From NCBI GenBank assembly GCA_026770575.1, contig MU657181.1, positions 160,807 to 224,806 on the forward strand: a DNA stretch of 64,000 nucleotides, given 5' to 3'. A model generated the notes under the pieces. The model made no database searches. It had not been told where the DNA came from and saw only the letters and a program-made list of their open reading frames with translations. This document shows positions 53,114-62,975 of the stretch, piece by piece. This DNA comes from Pelagophyceae sp. CCMP2097. Its lineage: Eukaryota; Sar; Pelagophyceae. Each line of letters opens with the position of its first letter. Within the stretch, counting starts at the first letter, position 1. Made by a program: the position numbers and the translations under genes.

Positions 53114-53725
53114 ATGGCGGTGGACGACGATCCGCACCGAGATAGGATGATCGACGACGCTGTTCCGTGGGCGAAGTACGAGGTGTTGGCTACTTTGGTC
53201 AAGGAGCAGGGTGCTCTTATCGAGAAATTGTATGCTAGCATCATAGACAGGGAGATGAAACACGACGGGTTGGAAACCGACCTCGCGGCCAAGGATGCCG
53301 AGCTAGACGCGCTGCGTGAAGCCGCCGACTTCGCGGCCAAGGATGCTGAGCTAGACGCGCTGCGTGAAGCCGCCGACTTCGCGGCCAAGAATGCCGAGTT
53401 AGACGCGCTGCCAGTGCGTGGTGCCACCGATCTCGCGGCCATGGATGCCGAGCTGGATGCGCTGCGCGCAGCCGCCGCGTCCTGGGAGCGGCGGTACCTC
53501 GAAGAGCACGCGACCTGGGAGCGGCAGCACGCGGCGCGCTCGGCGGGTCGGACGGCGACGGCCAGCCGGCGGTGCGCTCCGCGTCGCCCGACTCCGCGGA
53601 GTAAGCCGGCTCGAGGTGCATGCGCCTGCGCGCTCGTCATATTTTGCTCGGGGCGCGGGACGTCGGAAATCCGTAGGCCCTCGGCCATTTCAAGGCGCGT
53701 TGCCCTCCGCTTCACGGCCTCCTGA
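53114..53725 (+). CDS. Predicted coiled-coil protein with 16-residue repeats
   Basis: A 203-aa frame starting MAVDDDPHRDRMIDDAVPW. Residues about 57-125 contain four tandem units of about 16-18 residues, consensus D(L/F)AAKDAELDALREAA; units 1 and 2 are nearly identical at the DNA level (48-bp period). The pattern predicts an alpha-helical rod. After residue 150 the frame becomes Arg-rich and loses protein character, so the 3' end may be wrong or lie in a missed exon. No family is recognised. Confidence 0.45.
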   Translation: MAVDDDPHRDRMIDDAVPWAKYEVLATLVKEQGALIEKLYASIIDREMKHDGLETDLAAKDAELDALREAADFAAKDAELDALREAADFAAKNAELDALPVRGATDLAAMDAELDALRAAAASWERRYLEEHATWERQHAARSAGRTATASRRCAPRRPTPRSKPARGACACALVIFCSGRGTSEIRRPSAISRRVALRFTAS

Positions 53726-54016
53726 GGGAAATCAGAAGGGGGATGCTCGATCCCGGCGTCACGGCTCGTCGCGGGGACGGTCGCGTTCGACGACGTGACG
53801 CAAATGCCATTCATCGCGGCCCTTCGAGCCTGGTCCGAGGGCGCTTAAGCGAAGCAGCCCACAGACGGCGTTGGACGATGGATTCGATTCGGGGACTGCA
53901 GAGAGAACCGACGATTGAGTCGCTGCGTAGCACATGCCTTAGTATGCACCGATGCGCCTCCAATCGCCGCGGCGGGCACCGTTGCGGCGGGCAGAGTCGC
54001 GGCGGAGCAGCGCCGC

Positions 54017-55842
54017 TTAGACGGCGAGCGTGACCTTTTTGATGAGGACATGCGCTGCGATTGCGAGAGCGGCGATGTAACCGAGCTGCACCCAAACGTA
54101 GTAGTCTGCCGCCGCTTGGATGTCAATGTCGAGGTAGTCTTCCGGGACGACGCATCGTTTGACGCGCGCGTCGTTTTCGCCGAAGCGCGAAAAGGGGCAG
54201 TCGCGGCCGCGGCAGGCCCGGAAGCGGCCGTCTCGGAACTCTTCCGTGCACATTAACTGGAAGGGATACCTGTAGAACGAGACGTACCAAAACGGGTAGA
54301 GCACATACTGCCCGTCCTTGGTCAGGTCCTTGAGCGAGAGCAAAAAGCCGGCGAAGACGAGGGAGAGAATGTTTAGCGGAACGAACTTGGGGACGGCTGT
54401 CTCGACGCTCGACGAGACGGAGCCGACGACGAGTCCCAGCGTCTGCGTCAGCATACCCGTGAGCTGGACGTAGACGATCAGAAGCCAGAGCCGTGACTCC
54501 AAGCCGACGAGAAGCCAGATGACCGTGGTGGAGATTACCGAGGCGATGAGGTTGGCCAGCCAGAGTGTCCCGAGGCGCGCGGCGAGGTACTCGCCGAGGT
54601 GCCGAAGTATTCGCGCTGCAGCACGGGTCGCTCGCTTGTGATGAAGACGACTGTCATGAGGCCCGGCGTGAGGCCCGCGAGGACCGCGGCGAGGAAGAAC
54701 AGCGCGACGAGGTTCAGCGCGCGGGCCTGCGTGTTTTGCGCCTGAAAAAAGAAGAGGCCCACGAGCAGGCTCGACGTGAGCGAAGCCTTGATCTGCACCG
54801 CGCCCTGCTGCCGGAACGTCTGCAGCAGCGACCGCCGCGCAATCGTCGAGAAGATGCGCCAGCGGAACGGCCACGCCGGCCCCGCCGCCGCGCGCGGCCG
54901 CCGGCCCGACGCGCCCGCTTCCGCCGCCCACCTGTCGGCGGCGCCATCGAGCATCGCCACGTCGATCGCAGTGTCCGCCGGGTACTTCGGCCAGACGGAG
55001 GCAGCGACGGGGTCCTCGACAAAGTATTTGGTCGACGAAATCGTGAGGCCGTCGTAGGCGACGCGGCCCGCGGTGAGCACTAAGAGGTGATCGCAAGCGA
55101 AGAAGATTTCGGCCGCGGGCTGGTGGATCGTCATCCCGAGCGTCACGCGCGTCTGCTTCGCGAGCGCCACAAGGCCGAGGACGACGGACCGCGCGGCGGC
55201 GGCGTCGAGGCCCGACGTGGGCTCGTCGACCAAGAGCACGGCGGGCGCGTGGACGACTTCGAGCGAGATTGAGAGGCGCTTCCGCTGGCCGCCGCTCAAA
55301 GCGGCGGCGCGGACGTCGGCCCGTTCCTCGAGGCCAAACTGCGAGAGGACGACGTCGACGCGCTCTGCCGCGGCGCCGCGGAGCTCGGCGGCGAAGGCGA
55401 GCGACTCGCGCGCGGTCAGGTTGTCCAAGAGCACGTCGTCCTGCGGCGCCAGCGCGCCAAAGGCCCCAAACTGCGCCGCATTTCGGACCTCCACGCCGCC
55501 GGCGAAGATTGCGCCCTCGACGCGCGCGCGCGACGACGCGCGGCCCGCGAGGATGCGCAGCAGCGTCGTCTTGCCCGCGCCCGACGGCCCGATGATGGCC
55601 ACTGGGGCGCCGCACTCGAGGAACGTCGAGACGCCGCAGAGGATCTCCGTCGCGCCCACGGCGTACGACACGCCGCGCGCCTCGAGCAGCACCTCGCCCC
55701 GCGCCCGAGGCGCCAAGGCCGCAGACGCGTCGCCGGGACCCAGCTCCAAATCGCCCGCGCCGGCCTCGCCCCCGGCACTCCTCATGACCCGCCCTGTGGC
55801 GTCGACTGCAGACGCGCGCTCGAAGCCTTGCGAATGCCACAC
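54017..55842 (-). CDS. ABCG-type half-transporter, one frameshift
   Basis: N-terminal nucleotide-binding domain: Walker A IIGPSGAGKTTLL, Q-loop LAPQDDVLLDNLTARE, signature LSGGQRKRLSI, Walker B VLLVDEPTSGLDA, and H-loop MTIHQPA. The ABC2 membrane domain follows (FSTIARRSLLQTFRQQG; helices LLVGLFFFQA, VALFFLAAVLAGL, WLANLIASVISTTVIWLLVG, LVFAGFLLSL), with FWYVSFYRYPFQLMCTEEF and a CRGRDCPF loop before the last helix. The order NBD-TMD is that of the ABCG/White family, which exports lipids or sterols as dimers. Near 54595 the frame changes by one base between REYFGT and GEYLAARLG; no intron fits, so one base is missing (error or mutation). The first 45 residues are poorly conserved. Confidence 0.8.
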
Positions 55843-56879
55843 GCCGCGCTACGCCGCGCTGCGGTGCGGACCGGGTGCGCCGGTGCGGCACGTGAGCCAA
55901 AAGATTTGGATTTGAATGAAGAACCTTCTCCAGTATGTAGACTCTTCAAGAACCCCCCCACCTCGGAGTGCGGCCGTTGCGTGTACTCAAAGGTGCAATC
56001 GTCTACCGCATGTGCTCCCTGTTGCTCCGCAGCCGAGTACACATCTAGGGGGGTTGGTGGGGAGAGAGTGTTCGAAGAGAGAAAACGTCTACCGCTTCGT
56101 CCACGCCTTGCTCTGCAGCCGGGTATCAATCTAAGGGTAGGTTTTGAGGGGAGGTTTGCACGATCTTGGGACACGTTTGGGCTTGACGCACCTTTGCCAT
56201 CGACTTCGACCTCAACAATGCTGTCATTTCATTCGACTCTGTGCCTCTGGGGGACCCGGTTTGAGAGACATTGAGAGCCCCGAGTCGAGAGGCACACGTG
56301 TTGTTTGTTGGTCGCGGAGAGCTGAAAAGCCCGGGACCGTTCTCCTTCTTGGTTTGTTTGTTTTACGGTCGCTGTTTCCGGCTCTCGGTCGTCGCGCGGC
56401 TGGGCGTTCTACCCAACCAGCTCCGCCTCTGGGCTCCGCCTCTGGGCTCAAACAGCGGTTGTGAATATAGGGACTGATTTAAATCTTCTGAATTCCCACT
56501 CAGAACAAATTTTACTTTCGGGAGCAGACAGGGACTCGAGAGACGCCCGAGAGACGCAGAGCGCGCCCGTCTATAGGACCGTGCTCGTCGTCTCTACGCC
56601 ACGCCTAGGTGCGCTTACTCGGAGCGCGGCGTCCTTTGCCCTTGGAAACCGTTCGGTCTCTGTGGCTCCTTATCTGACTCTGCTCGTCCACCAAGCTCAG
56701 CCCCGCCCTGCTCCGCTCGTCCACGACACGCGTCGATACGTGAAAATTCTTCCCCCCACCTCGGCGCCGCGACGTCAGCCCGCGAGCGCTTCGTTGGGAT
56801 CGCCTTGCGATGCCCTCGTCCCTCGACGAGGCTCCTCGTCGACTGCGGATGATTGATTCCTTGCTTAGCGAAGAACTTG
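55843..56879. other. Long spacer, about 1 kb, lower GC
   Basis: No gene is supported. GC is clearly below the window average. It holds a tandem repeat (separate entry), and no recognised RNA gene or transposase fragment. Confidence 0.4.
56001..56152. repeat. Imperfect tandem repeat, period about 86 bp
   Basis: Two related units begin GTCTACCGC at 56001 and 56087 and share CTGCAGCCG/CCGCAGCCG, GTA..ATCTA(A/G)GGG and GGGGAG blocks. Confidence 0.6.
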
Positions 56880-59800
56880 TTAGCCGCAGGTGATTCTCAT
56901 GCCGCCGTCGGGCGAGTCGCGGACGCAGCACGCGCCAAAGACGGGGCGGCAGGGCCGGTCGTAAAAGTCGCGGTTTGTTTCGTCGGCGAGCGTGTCCAGC
57001 GCTTGGTGGAGCCTGCGCAAAATGCATCGACGCGGCGACGCGCGAGCGTCGCGGGGGCGCTGCGCTTCGACGCGTGCGCCCGCTTCGAAATCTCCTTGAG
57101 GGGCTTGTCCTACAAAGACATGGATGCACAAACGACGCAGCACGGAGGAGCAGAAGAGACGGACGATGGCCTGGAGCGTCGCGTTGGCACTTCGCGCGAC
57201 GTCGTCCGCGAGCCTAGCCGTGCTGCGTGATCCATTTCGGTCGACGAGACTCTCGTCGGGGAGCGCACCTGAGGATCTCGGCGGCTGTCTGCGTCCTCCT
57301 TTCGGCGGACTCGATCATCTGGCGCACTGCATAGACGATGGCCTGCAGTCACAAGGTCCTTTGAAGAAGAGCGTCGCTAGGGAGCGGTCGCTTTCGAAGA
57401 AGAGGGCCTCCCGCGCGCGCGGCGGCCCAAAAATGGCCACGCTGGCCCTCGCATCCGATGTGGCGCGTTGCTCGCCCACGCGTTTGGCGAGCCTCTGCCA
57501 GTCGAGGTCGCCCGACTCGTTGGCCGTGGCCCCTCGCAGCTCCGCTTGGATGGCCAGCGCGTCGGCGCCTAGGAGCGTCGGTAAAGCCTCGCAGAGCGTC
57601 GTTTACGGTCGACGGCACGCGCTCCGGAGCCACCCGTTTCCACGATGAGCATCGGTCCTTGGCGTCGCCTCTCCTGCCGCTCACGACTGCGTTTCCGCCG
57701 TCCTTTGACAGTCCGTTTTGCCGACGCGGGTCGTCGCCGCTCGGTGTCAAAAAAACAGTTTTGGGCTGCGGTGCGTTCCGGCGCCGCTTGGGCGCCGCGC
57801 CGCCCTGCGTGTCGACGAGGCCCGCCGCGAGCAATTTGTCGAGGACGGCGCCGCCGTGGCCCGCGGCGGCGAGCCTTTGTAGCGCGTCGTCCAAGTCGAC
57901 TTCGGCCGCGCCGCCGAAGACATCTGCGAGGCCCTCGCGCAGCGCCAACGTCGTGGCGTTCGACACGACGCCAAAGCTCGCGAGCCGCGCGCCTGGCGCA
58001 GAACTCAAAGAGACCCCTTTCCGACGGTCGCCTCTCAAACGAGGGGCCCTCACGGTCGATGCGCCGTCGCTCGTCGTCGACGGCGGCCGCGGCGCGGTCG
58101 CGCGTCGCGTTTGCGTTTGCGAGGAGGAGGCGCGCGGCGGCCCGCGCGGACGCGACGGTTGCCATGTCGGCGGTCGCGGCGGCGAGCCTTGAAAGGAGGT
58201 GGACCGCGGGCGCGCGGACGTCTGCGTCTATTCGCGCGTGCGCGGCGACGACGGTGGCGTTGTCGGCGTCGCGCGGCACGCCGAGGACGGCGTAGAGGTC
58301 GAAGCCATCTGGGGTGGCCTTTTCGTTCCATCGCTTCGTGGCGGACTTGGCCACCTAATAATAATAAATAATAAAAATCACAGGGCGGCCCGTCCCTGAC
58401 CTCGGCGTCGACGAGGCCCAGCACGTCGCGCAAACAGTTCGACGGCTGCGGCGGGCCCAGCCGCGTGCACCACGCCCGCGCCGCCCGCTCCGGACCGCGG
58501 ACGCACCCTCCCGCCGCGCCCGCCGCGCCCGCCGCCGCCGGCGCCGCGTCGAGGGCGGCGATGGCGGCACTCGTCTCGTCGTCGGCGCCGTGGGGCCACG
58601 TCGAGCCGCCGTGCTCAAGCGACGCGCCGTCGTACTCGCCGGCGGCGCAGGGCCGCCACTCGTCGGCGTAATAGCGGAGCGTGTGCTTCAAGCCGCCGAA
58701 ATCGAGCGGCCTACGTCTAGCGTCGCCGGCGGGCCGACGGCGAGCCAAGGGCGGCCGAGGGCGAGCCAAGGAGGTGTAAGGACGAGGCAGCGACTTACAG
58801 CTCGAAGAGGAGCATTCTCGGCGTGTACTTCTTTCCCGCGGCGCGGCAGTCCTCTGGCGGTTCGTTTCCCGGCGGCCGCTGCGCCTCTGGGGCGCAGAGC
58901 GCGTCGTAGTATTTCTGCGGCCAGCCGGCGTGCGTGTAGTTTGGCTGGAGGAGTTCGTGTTTTTTGCAAGCCTCGTAAACGGCGTCCGAGGCCCACTGGT
59001 CCTCAAAGACCTGGACCGGCGCCGACCCGAGGAAGCGCTGGTGCTCGTCGACGATCAAAAATTCGAGCGCCGTCGGCGTCGGCTCCATTGCTTTGAGCGC
59101 CAGCGCGGCGGCCGCGTCGGGCCGCCGATCGAGGCCCGCGCCGTCGATCGAGCGGAGGCGCATGCCGCGGTGAATGCCTCGGCGGTCGGCCTCGGAGTCG
59201 TTGCGCACGCCGAGGACCTGGAGGTCCAAAACGCCGCTCCAGCCGACGACGCCAAAGTCGTAGAGCGTCGGCGCACAGCCATCAAACTGCGATGAAAAGG
59301 CTTCCCCCCCCGCCGCCGCCGCCGCCGCCGCTGCAGCCAGCGCCTCTGCCAAAGTGCCGTCGTCGGCCTCGCCCGAGATGCGCAGCGTGCGGCCTACCGC
59401 CCGCCGTCGCGCAAGGGCCGCGCCTCTGCCCGATGGTCTCACCGCATGCGGCGTCGTCGACGCGTGGCCGCGTCCACGACATGTTAAACATTTTCGCAGC
59501 TTTCGGCTGCTCGACGTGCGCCGCCGCCACGATCTCTTCAGCGCGCGCGCAGAGCTCGCGCGGCGCGAGCTGCGCGCACGCCAGCGCGCTCAAAGCGCGC
59601 CGCAGCGCCCGCGGCGGCGCCGCCACTTCGCCGTCGTCGCTCCCGCCGTCCTGCCCCGACGAGTACCACAGCGACCGTACGCCTACACGCCGCGTCCATG
59701 GGGGGCTCTCGGAGGGCGAGGCGCGTACCGTCGACGACTTGCTCGCCTTCCCAGACCTATAGGACCGCGTCCGACCCTTGGGAACCGACCCTTGGGAAAC

Positions 59801-61756
59801 AGGGCTTCCCGAGGGGCACGCACCTCGATGCGCAGGTCCTTGGGCCTCGGCCAACCGAGGCCTTGGACCGTCTCCTTGGCCACCGCCGTCGCCCAGGCGA
59901 TGGCGCGCCGCCGAGTGCACAGCACGTTCGGCTTGGTGCAGAGCTGCGATCGGCGTCTCAAAAGACGAGAGGACGACCGACGCCGTTCATCGCAGGGATC
60001 GACACGACGCCCGCAAGCACGCTCCGGGCTCACTCGTTCACAAGCACTCGCCAAATGCATTTGGGGAAAGGGGAAATTCCTTGTCTGGGATCCACGCCAC
60101 GCGCGCAAAGGCCGTCGCGGTTTCTCACCGAGGCGGCGAGCCGGACGTAGAAATCGCAGCCGTGGCAGCCTAGAAGATGGTCCTTGAAGAGACCCTGCGC
60201 AGGGCGCGTCGATGCCTCGCACCGTGCTTGACGGAGAAAGCGTAGGCGAGGTCGTGGGCCTCGGCGCCGTCGACAACGTCCAGCGTCCCGACCAAGACCT
60301 CTTCCTTGTCCTTGCCTACGCTCAGCGTGGGGCGCAGCCTCTTCGAAAAAGAAGCGCACCGTAGGGCCCTCGGATTGGGAGGCGGTCGACGACAGGTCCT
60401 ACGCGTGCGCAGGCGAGCGCGGCGGGCCGCCGGGGCAGCATCTCCGCGGCGGCCTCGTGGCCGCAGAGCTCGCGCGCGAGGCGTCGCGCGGCGGTGATAG
60501 GCCAGCCGTGCGCAGTCGCAAAGGTGTATGCAACATCCGCAGGCTCGTCGCCGGCAAAGACCTCGAGCGACTCGGGCGCGCCGCTCGGCGCAGACGCCTC
60601 GGCGAAGGCGCCGTCGGCGCCGCGGTGGAGCACCGGCGCCGCCGAAAACAGTAAAGCGCTCGACCTAAACGCCGGCCGTCCGGGAAATACATAAGACGAG
60701 AGAGGAGTGGGGCGCCGCCTTTCTTCGACGGCCTCGACGGTAGTCGCTCACCTTGTGCACTTGAACGTCTTGGCGGCCGTCTTGCAGAGCGAGCGGAAGA
60801 GCTGCGAGCTCATGTCCGCGTTCATCGGGTGCGCCAGCGCGAACCGCGAGACGGCGTCGATCACCTCCTCGCCTGCGCGGCACCGTCAGCCGTCGTCGAG
60901 TAAAGTCCCAAAGAGGACGCGGCAGGCGGACCGCTGAAGACTTCGAGCGTCCCGAGCGACGACGCGTCGTCGATGGTCACCTCGAGCCCCTTGACGACAA
61001 CCTTCGGCGCCGACTCGCACCTGCGCCCGACCTCGCGGGACAGTCGCCGCAAGCGCCGACGACTCTCTCACAGCCAGAGCTTCGAGAGCACGGAGTCTGC
61101 GCAGAGGCGGTCGAGTAGGCCGGCGCCGAACCAGTCTGGGACATCCGGGGCGTAGCGAAAGAGGAACGCGGCGACGGCGTCCTCGGGCTGCTGCGCTTCC
61201 CACCTGTGCGCGCCTCGTGCGCGCGGACATCTTCAATAGAGGGGACGCACACGCGGAGGCGGCCGGGGATGGGCTGGCCGTCCACAGGCGACTTGACCAC
61301 GTTCTCGTAGAGCACGGCCGCCTGGAGCCCGCCTCATCAAGACGGAGAACAAGGGTCTGAAAGGATCGACGCACGGTCCGGGTGCACCGCGGCTTGCCGG
61401 CGCCCTGCGTGGACATGGTTCGGTGCGTCGCGGGGTATGGACCCGGCTTTTCGCACAGGTTTGAGCGTCGCCTTGTCCGTGTCGTAGTTGCCTTCGCAGA
61501 CGGCTTTGACGAGCGCTTGCCGCGATACGGCGTCGAGGCCGTGGCGGAACCCAAAGGCGTAGGCGGCGTCGGCCACCTCGTCGTCGGCGTGGAGCTCCAG
61601 AAAGCCGAGACGCGCGCCGCCGTCGCCGTCGACCGCGATGCGGTGCGCCACCGCCGCCGCGTCCAAACGCCGCCGCAGCACCTCGGCGACACTCGCTGCC
61701 GAGCACCGCGCGGCCAGCCACAGCAGCGTCAGCCGCGCGCGGCCCGCGCGCCGCAT
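56880..61756 (-). CDS. Large secreted protein with seven copies of an unrecognised repeat, plus PDZ-like and J-like regions
   Basis: Phase-consistent exons: 61756-61457, 61321-61251, 61203-61072, 61020-60932, 60872-60752, 60664-60360, 60315-60223, 60169-60129, 59943-59824, 59756-59729, 59682-59443, 59393-58799, 58716-58401 and 58354-58054; then 57992 onwards, 57657-57607, 57568 onwards and about four short exons to the stop at 56880. About 1,150 aa. Signal peptide RARLTLLWLAARCSA. Seven divergent modules share LxVxxxxxxxDAVxxFxxxHxx...LxxxLC: LELHADDEVADAAYAFGFRH, LRVWEAQQPEDAVAAFLFRY, LEVFSGEEVIDAVSRFALAH, LEVFAGDEPADVAYTFATAH, LDVVDGAEAHDLAYAFSVKH, IEVWEGEQVVDGVRSLWYSS, VQVFEDQWASDAVYEACKKH. 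Between modules 6 and 7 is a PDZ-like stretch (LQVLGVRNDSEADRRGIHRG). Later, DGFDLYAVLGVPRDADNATV resembles a J-domain start but lacks HPD. It may instead be two genes. ER/lumen function inferred only. Confidence 0.65.
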
Positions 61757-61967
61757 GACTAAAGCGCGGCGATCGCTGAAAAGGGTTTGTAGAAACTCAC
61801 CAAAAATGAAAACGAGGGGGCTACTCAGAGCCTATTCTCCGCATTGGGTTGGGGTTCGTGATGCCGAAAGGCGGACCAAAGGTGAAAGCGGCGCCCGCGC
61901 GCGTCGCCGGGCCTTTGAAGCGAGATGCATTGGGGGCGTTGCTTTTGAACGCCGGAGTCGCACGTCC
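61757..61967. other. Short spacer between two genes on the - strand
   Basis: No gene seen. It separates the YqgF stop from the signal-peptide start of the seven-repeat protein. Confidence 0.4.
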
Positions 61968-62835
61968 TCAGAACATGTCTTTAATGGAGAGTGGCCGGTC
62001 GATTGGGCTCCGCTCGGCGGTGGCGCTGAGCGCCCTGCCGAGCAGGGTCTCGAGGATGGTCATCGCCGCGAGCTGGTCCTCGGTCCGCTCCATCCACCGC
62101 TTGCTCACCGCGTCGCCGCGGCGATCGTGAGCCATTTGCCTAAACGCGCACCTCAAAGCGCCGACGACGCGACGGCCCGGGCGCTGCTTCGTACGTCGTG
62201 TATCGCTCGTCGAAAAACGTGAGCGGCGTCGCCTACAGGAGTCGCCATCGACGCGTCGTAAGGCGGTCGCGGCGACTCGCCAGGCCGGTTCTCCGCAAGT
62301 CCTGCACGATCTCGAGGACGGAAGCGCATTGCTTCCCTTGGAGACCTACGGCCGTGCTCCTCGCCCGCGGCCCGCGGGGCGGCCTCCGCGGCGCGCGTCG
62401 CTGACCGTTTTTCTCGATGGGCCAGCCGACGACGAGGAGGCCGACGTCATGCGCCTTGGACATGACCGAGATCTCTTGCACGATTTGGCCTGGCGCGTTT
62501 CCCTCGAGCGCCCCCGGGGCGACGCCGGGCTGGTCACTCACTCAAGTCGAGCGGGTTCTTCTTCGGACGGTAGAGCCTGCAATCGACGCGTCTCAAGTAG
62601 GTAGAGCCTGCAATCGACGGGCAGCGTCGTTTCACCGGACGCGGCGCGGGTGCGTCTTCAGCGGCGTCGCCGAGACTTGGTCCCTGGACAGCGCGACACC
62701 GATCCTCTGCCACGACACGTCGAGACCCAAAGCGCCGCACTTCGTGCGCCGCAGCAGCGCGCCGGCCTGGGCCAGCGACAGGTACCCGGCGAGGCCCGGC
62801 ATGACGAGCGGCGCCATCGCCATCGACATCGCCAT
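61968..62835 (-). CDS. YqgF/RuvX-type RNase H-fold nuclease homologue
   Basis: Exons 62835-62636, 62576-62542, 62489-62406, 62336-62281, 62232-62195 and 62139-61968 give 194 aa with all phases matching. Family order: ALGLDVSWQRIGVALSRDQ (catalytic Asp of GLD), LDLSQIVQEIS, VGLLVVGWPIEKNGKQ, VLEIVQDLRRTGLATPLTFF, DERYTTQ, EDQLAAMTILETLLGRAL. YqgF/RuvX proteins are Holliday-junction-resolvase-like nucleases that process pre-16S rRNA in bacteria. An extended N-terminus (MAMSMAMAPLVMPGLAGYLS) fits organelle import, so rRNA maturation in plastid or mitochondrion is inferred. Intron 4 is GC-AG (CTG/GCGAGT). A 31-bp tandem repeat duplicates the intron-1 acceptor; only the downstream copy keeps frame. 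Confidence 0.8.
62570..62619. repeat. 31-bp-period tandem repeat duplicating a splice acceptor
   Basis: GTAGAGCCTGCAATCGACG begins at 62570 and again at 62601. On the minus strand each copy presents the same acceptor context (CGATTGCAG/GCTCTAC) for intron 1 of the YqgF gene. Confidence 0.85.
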
Positions 62836-62975
62836 TGCCGTGCACGCGGAGCGCGTGCGTTTTGGCTTTTAGTATCGCCGAACGAGGTTTCGCCGAAAAC
62901 CGAAGTGCGAGGTCTCAACTCGCAATCGAACCGTAAACGTCGACCGGGTGCCGTCGGACCGGACCGAGCGCGGGT

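Noticed and set aside
57013..57041. 29-nt GC-AG intron near the end of the seven-repeat gene
   Set aside because: It would fit phase, but the position rests on no conserved protein family, so it was not counted among the GC-AG introns.
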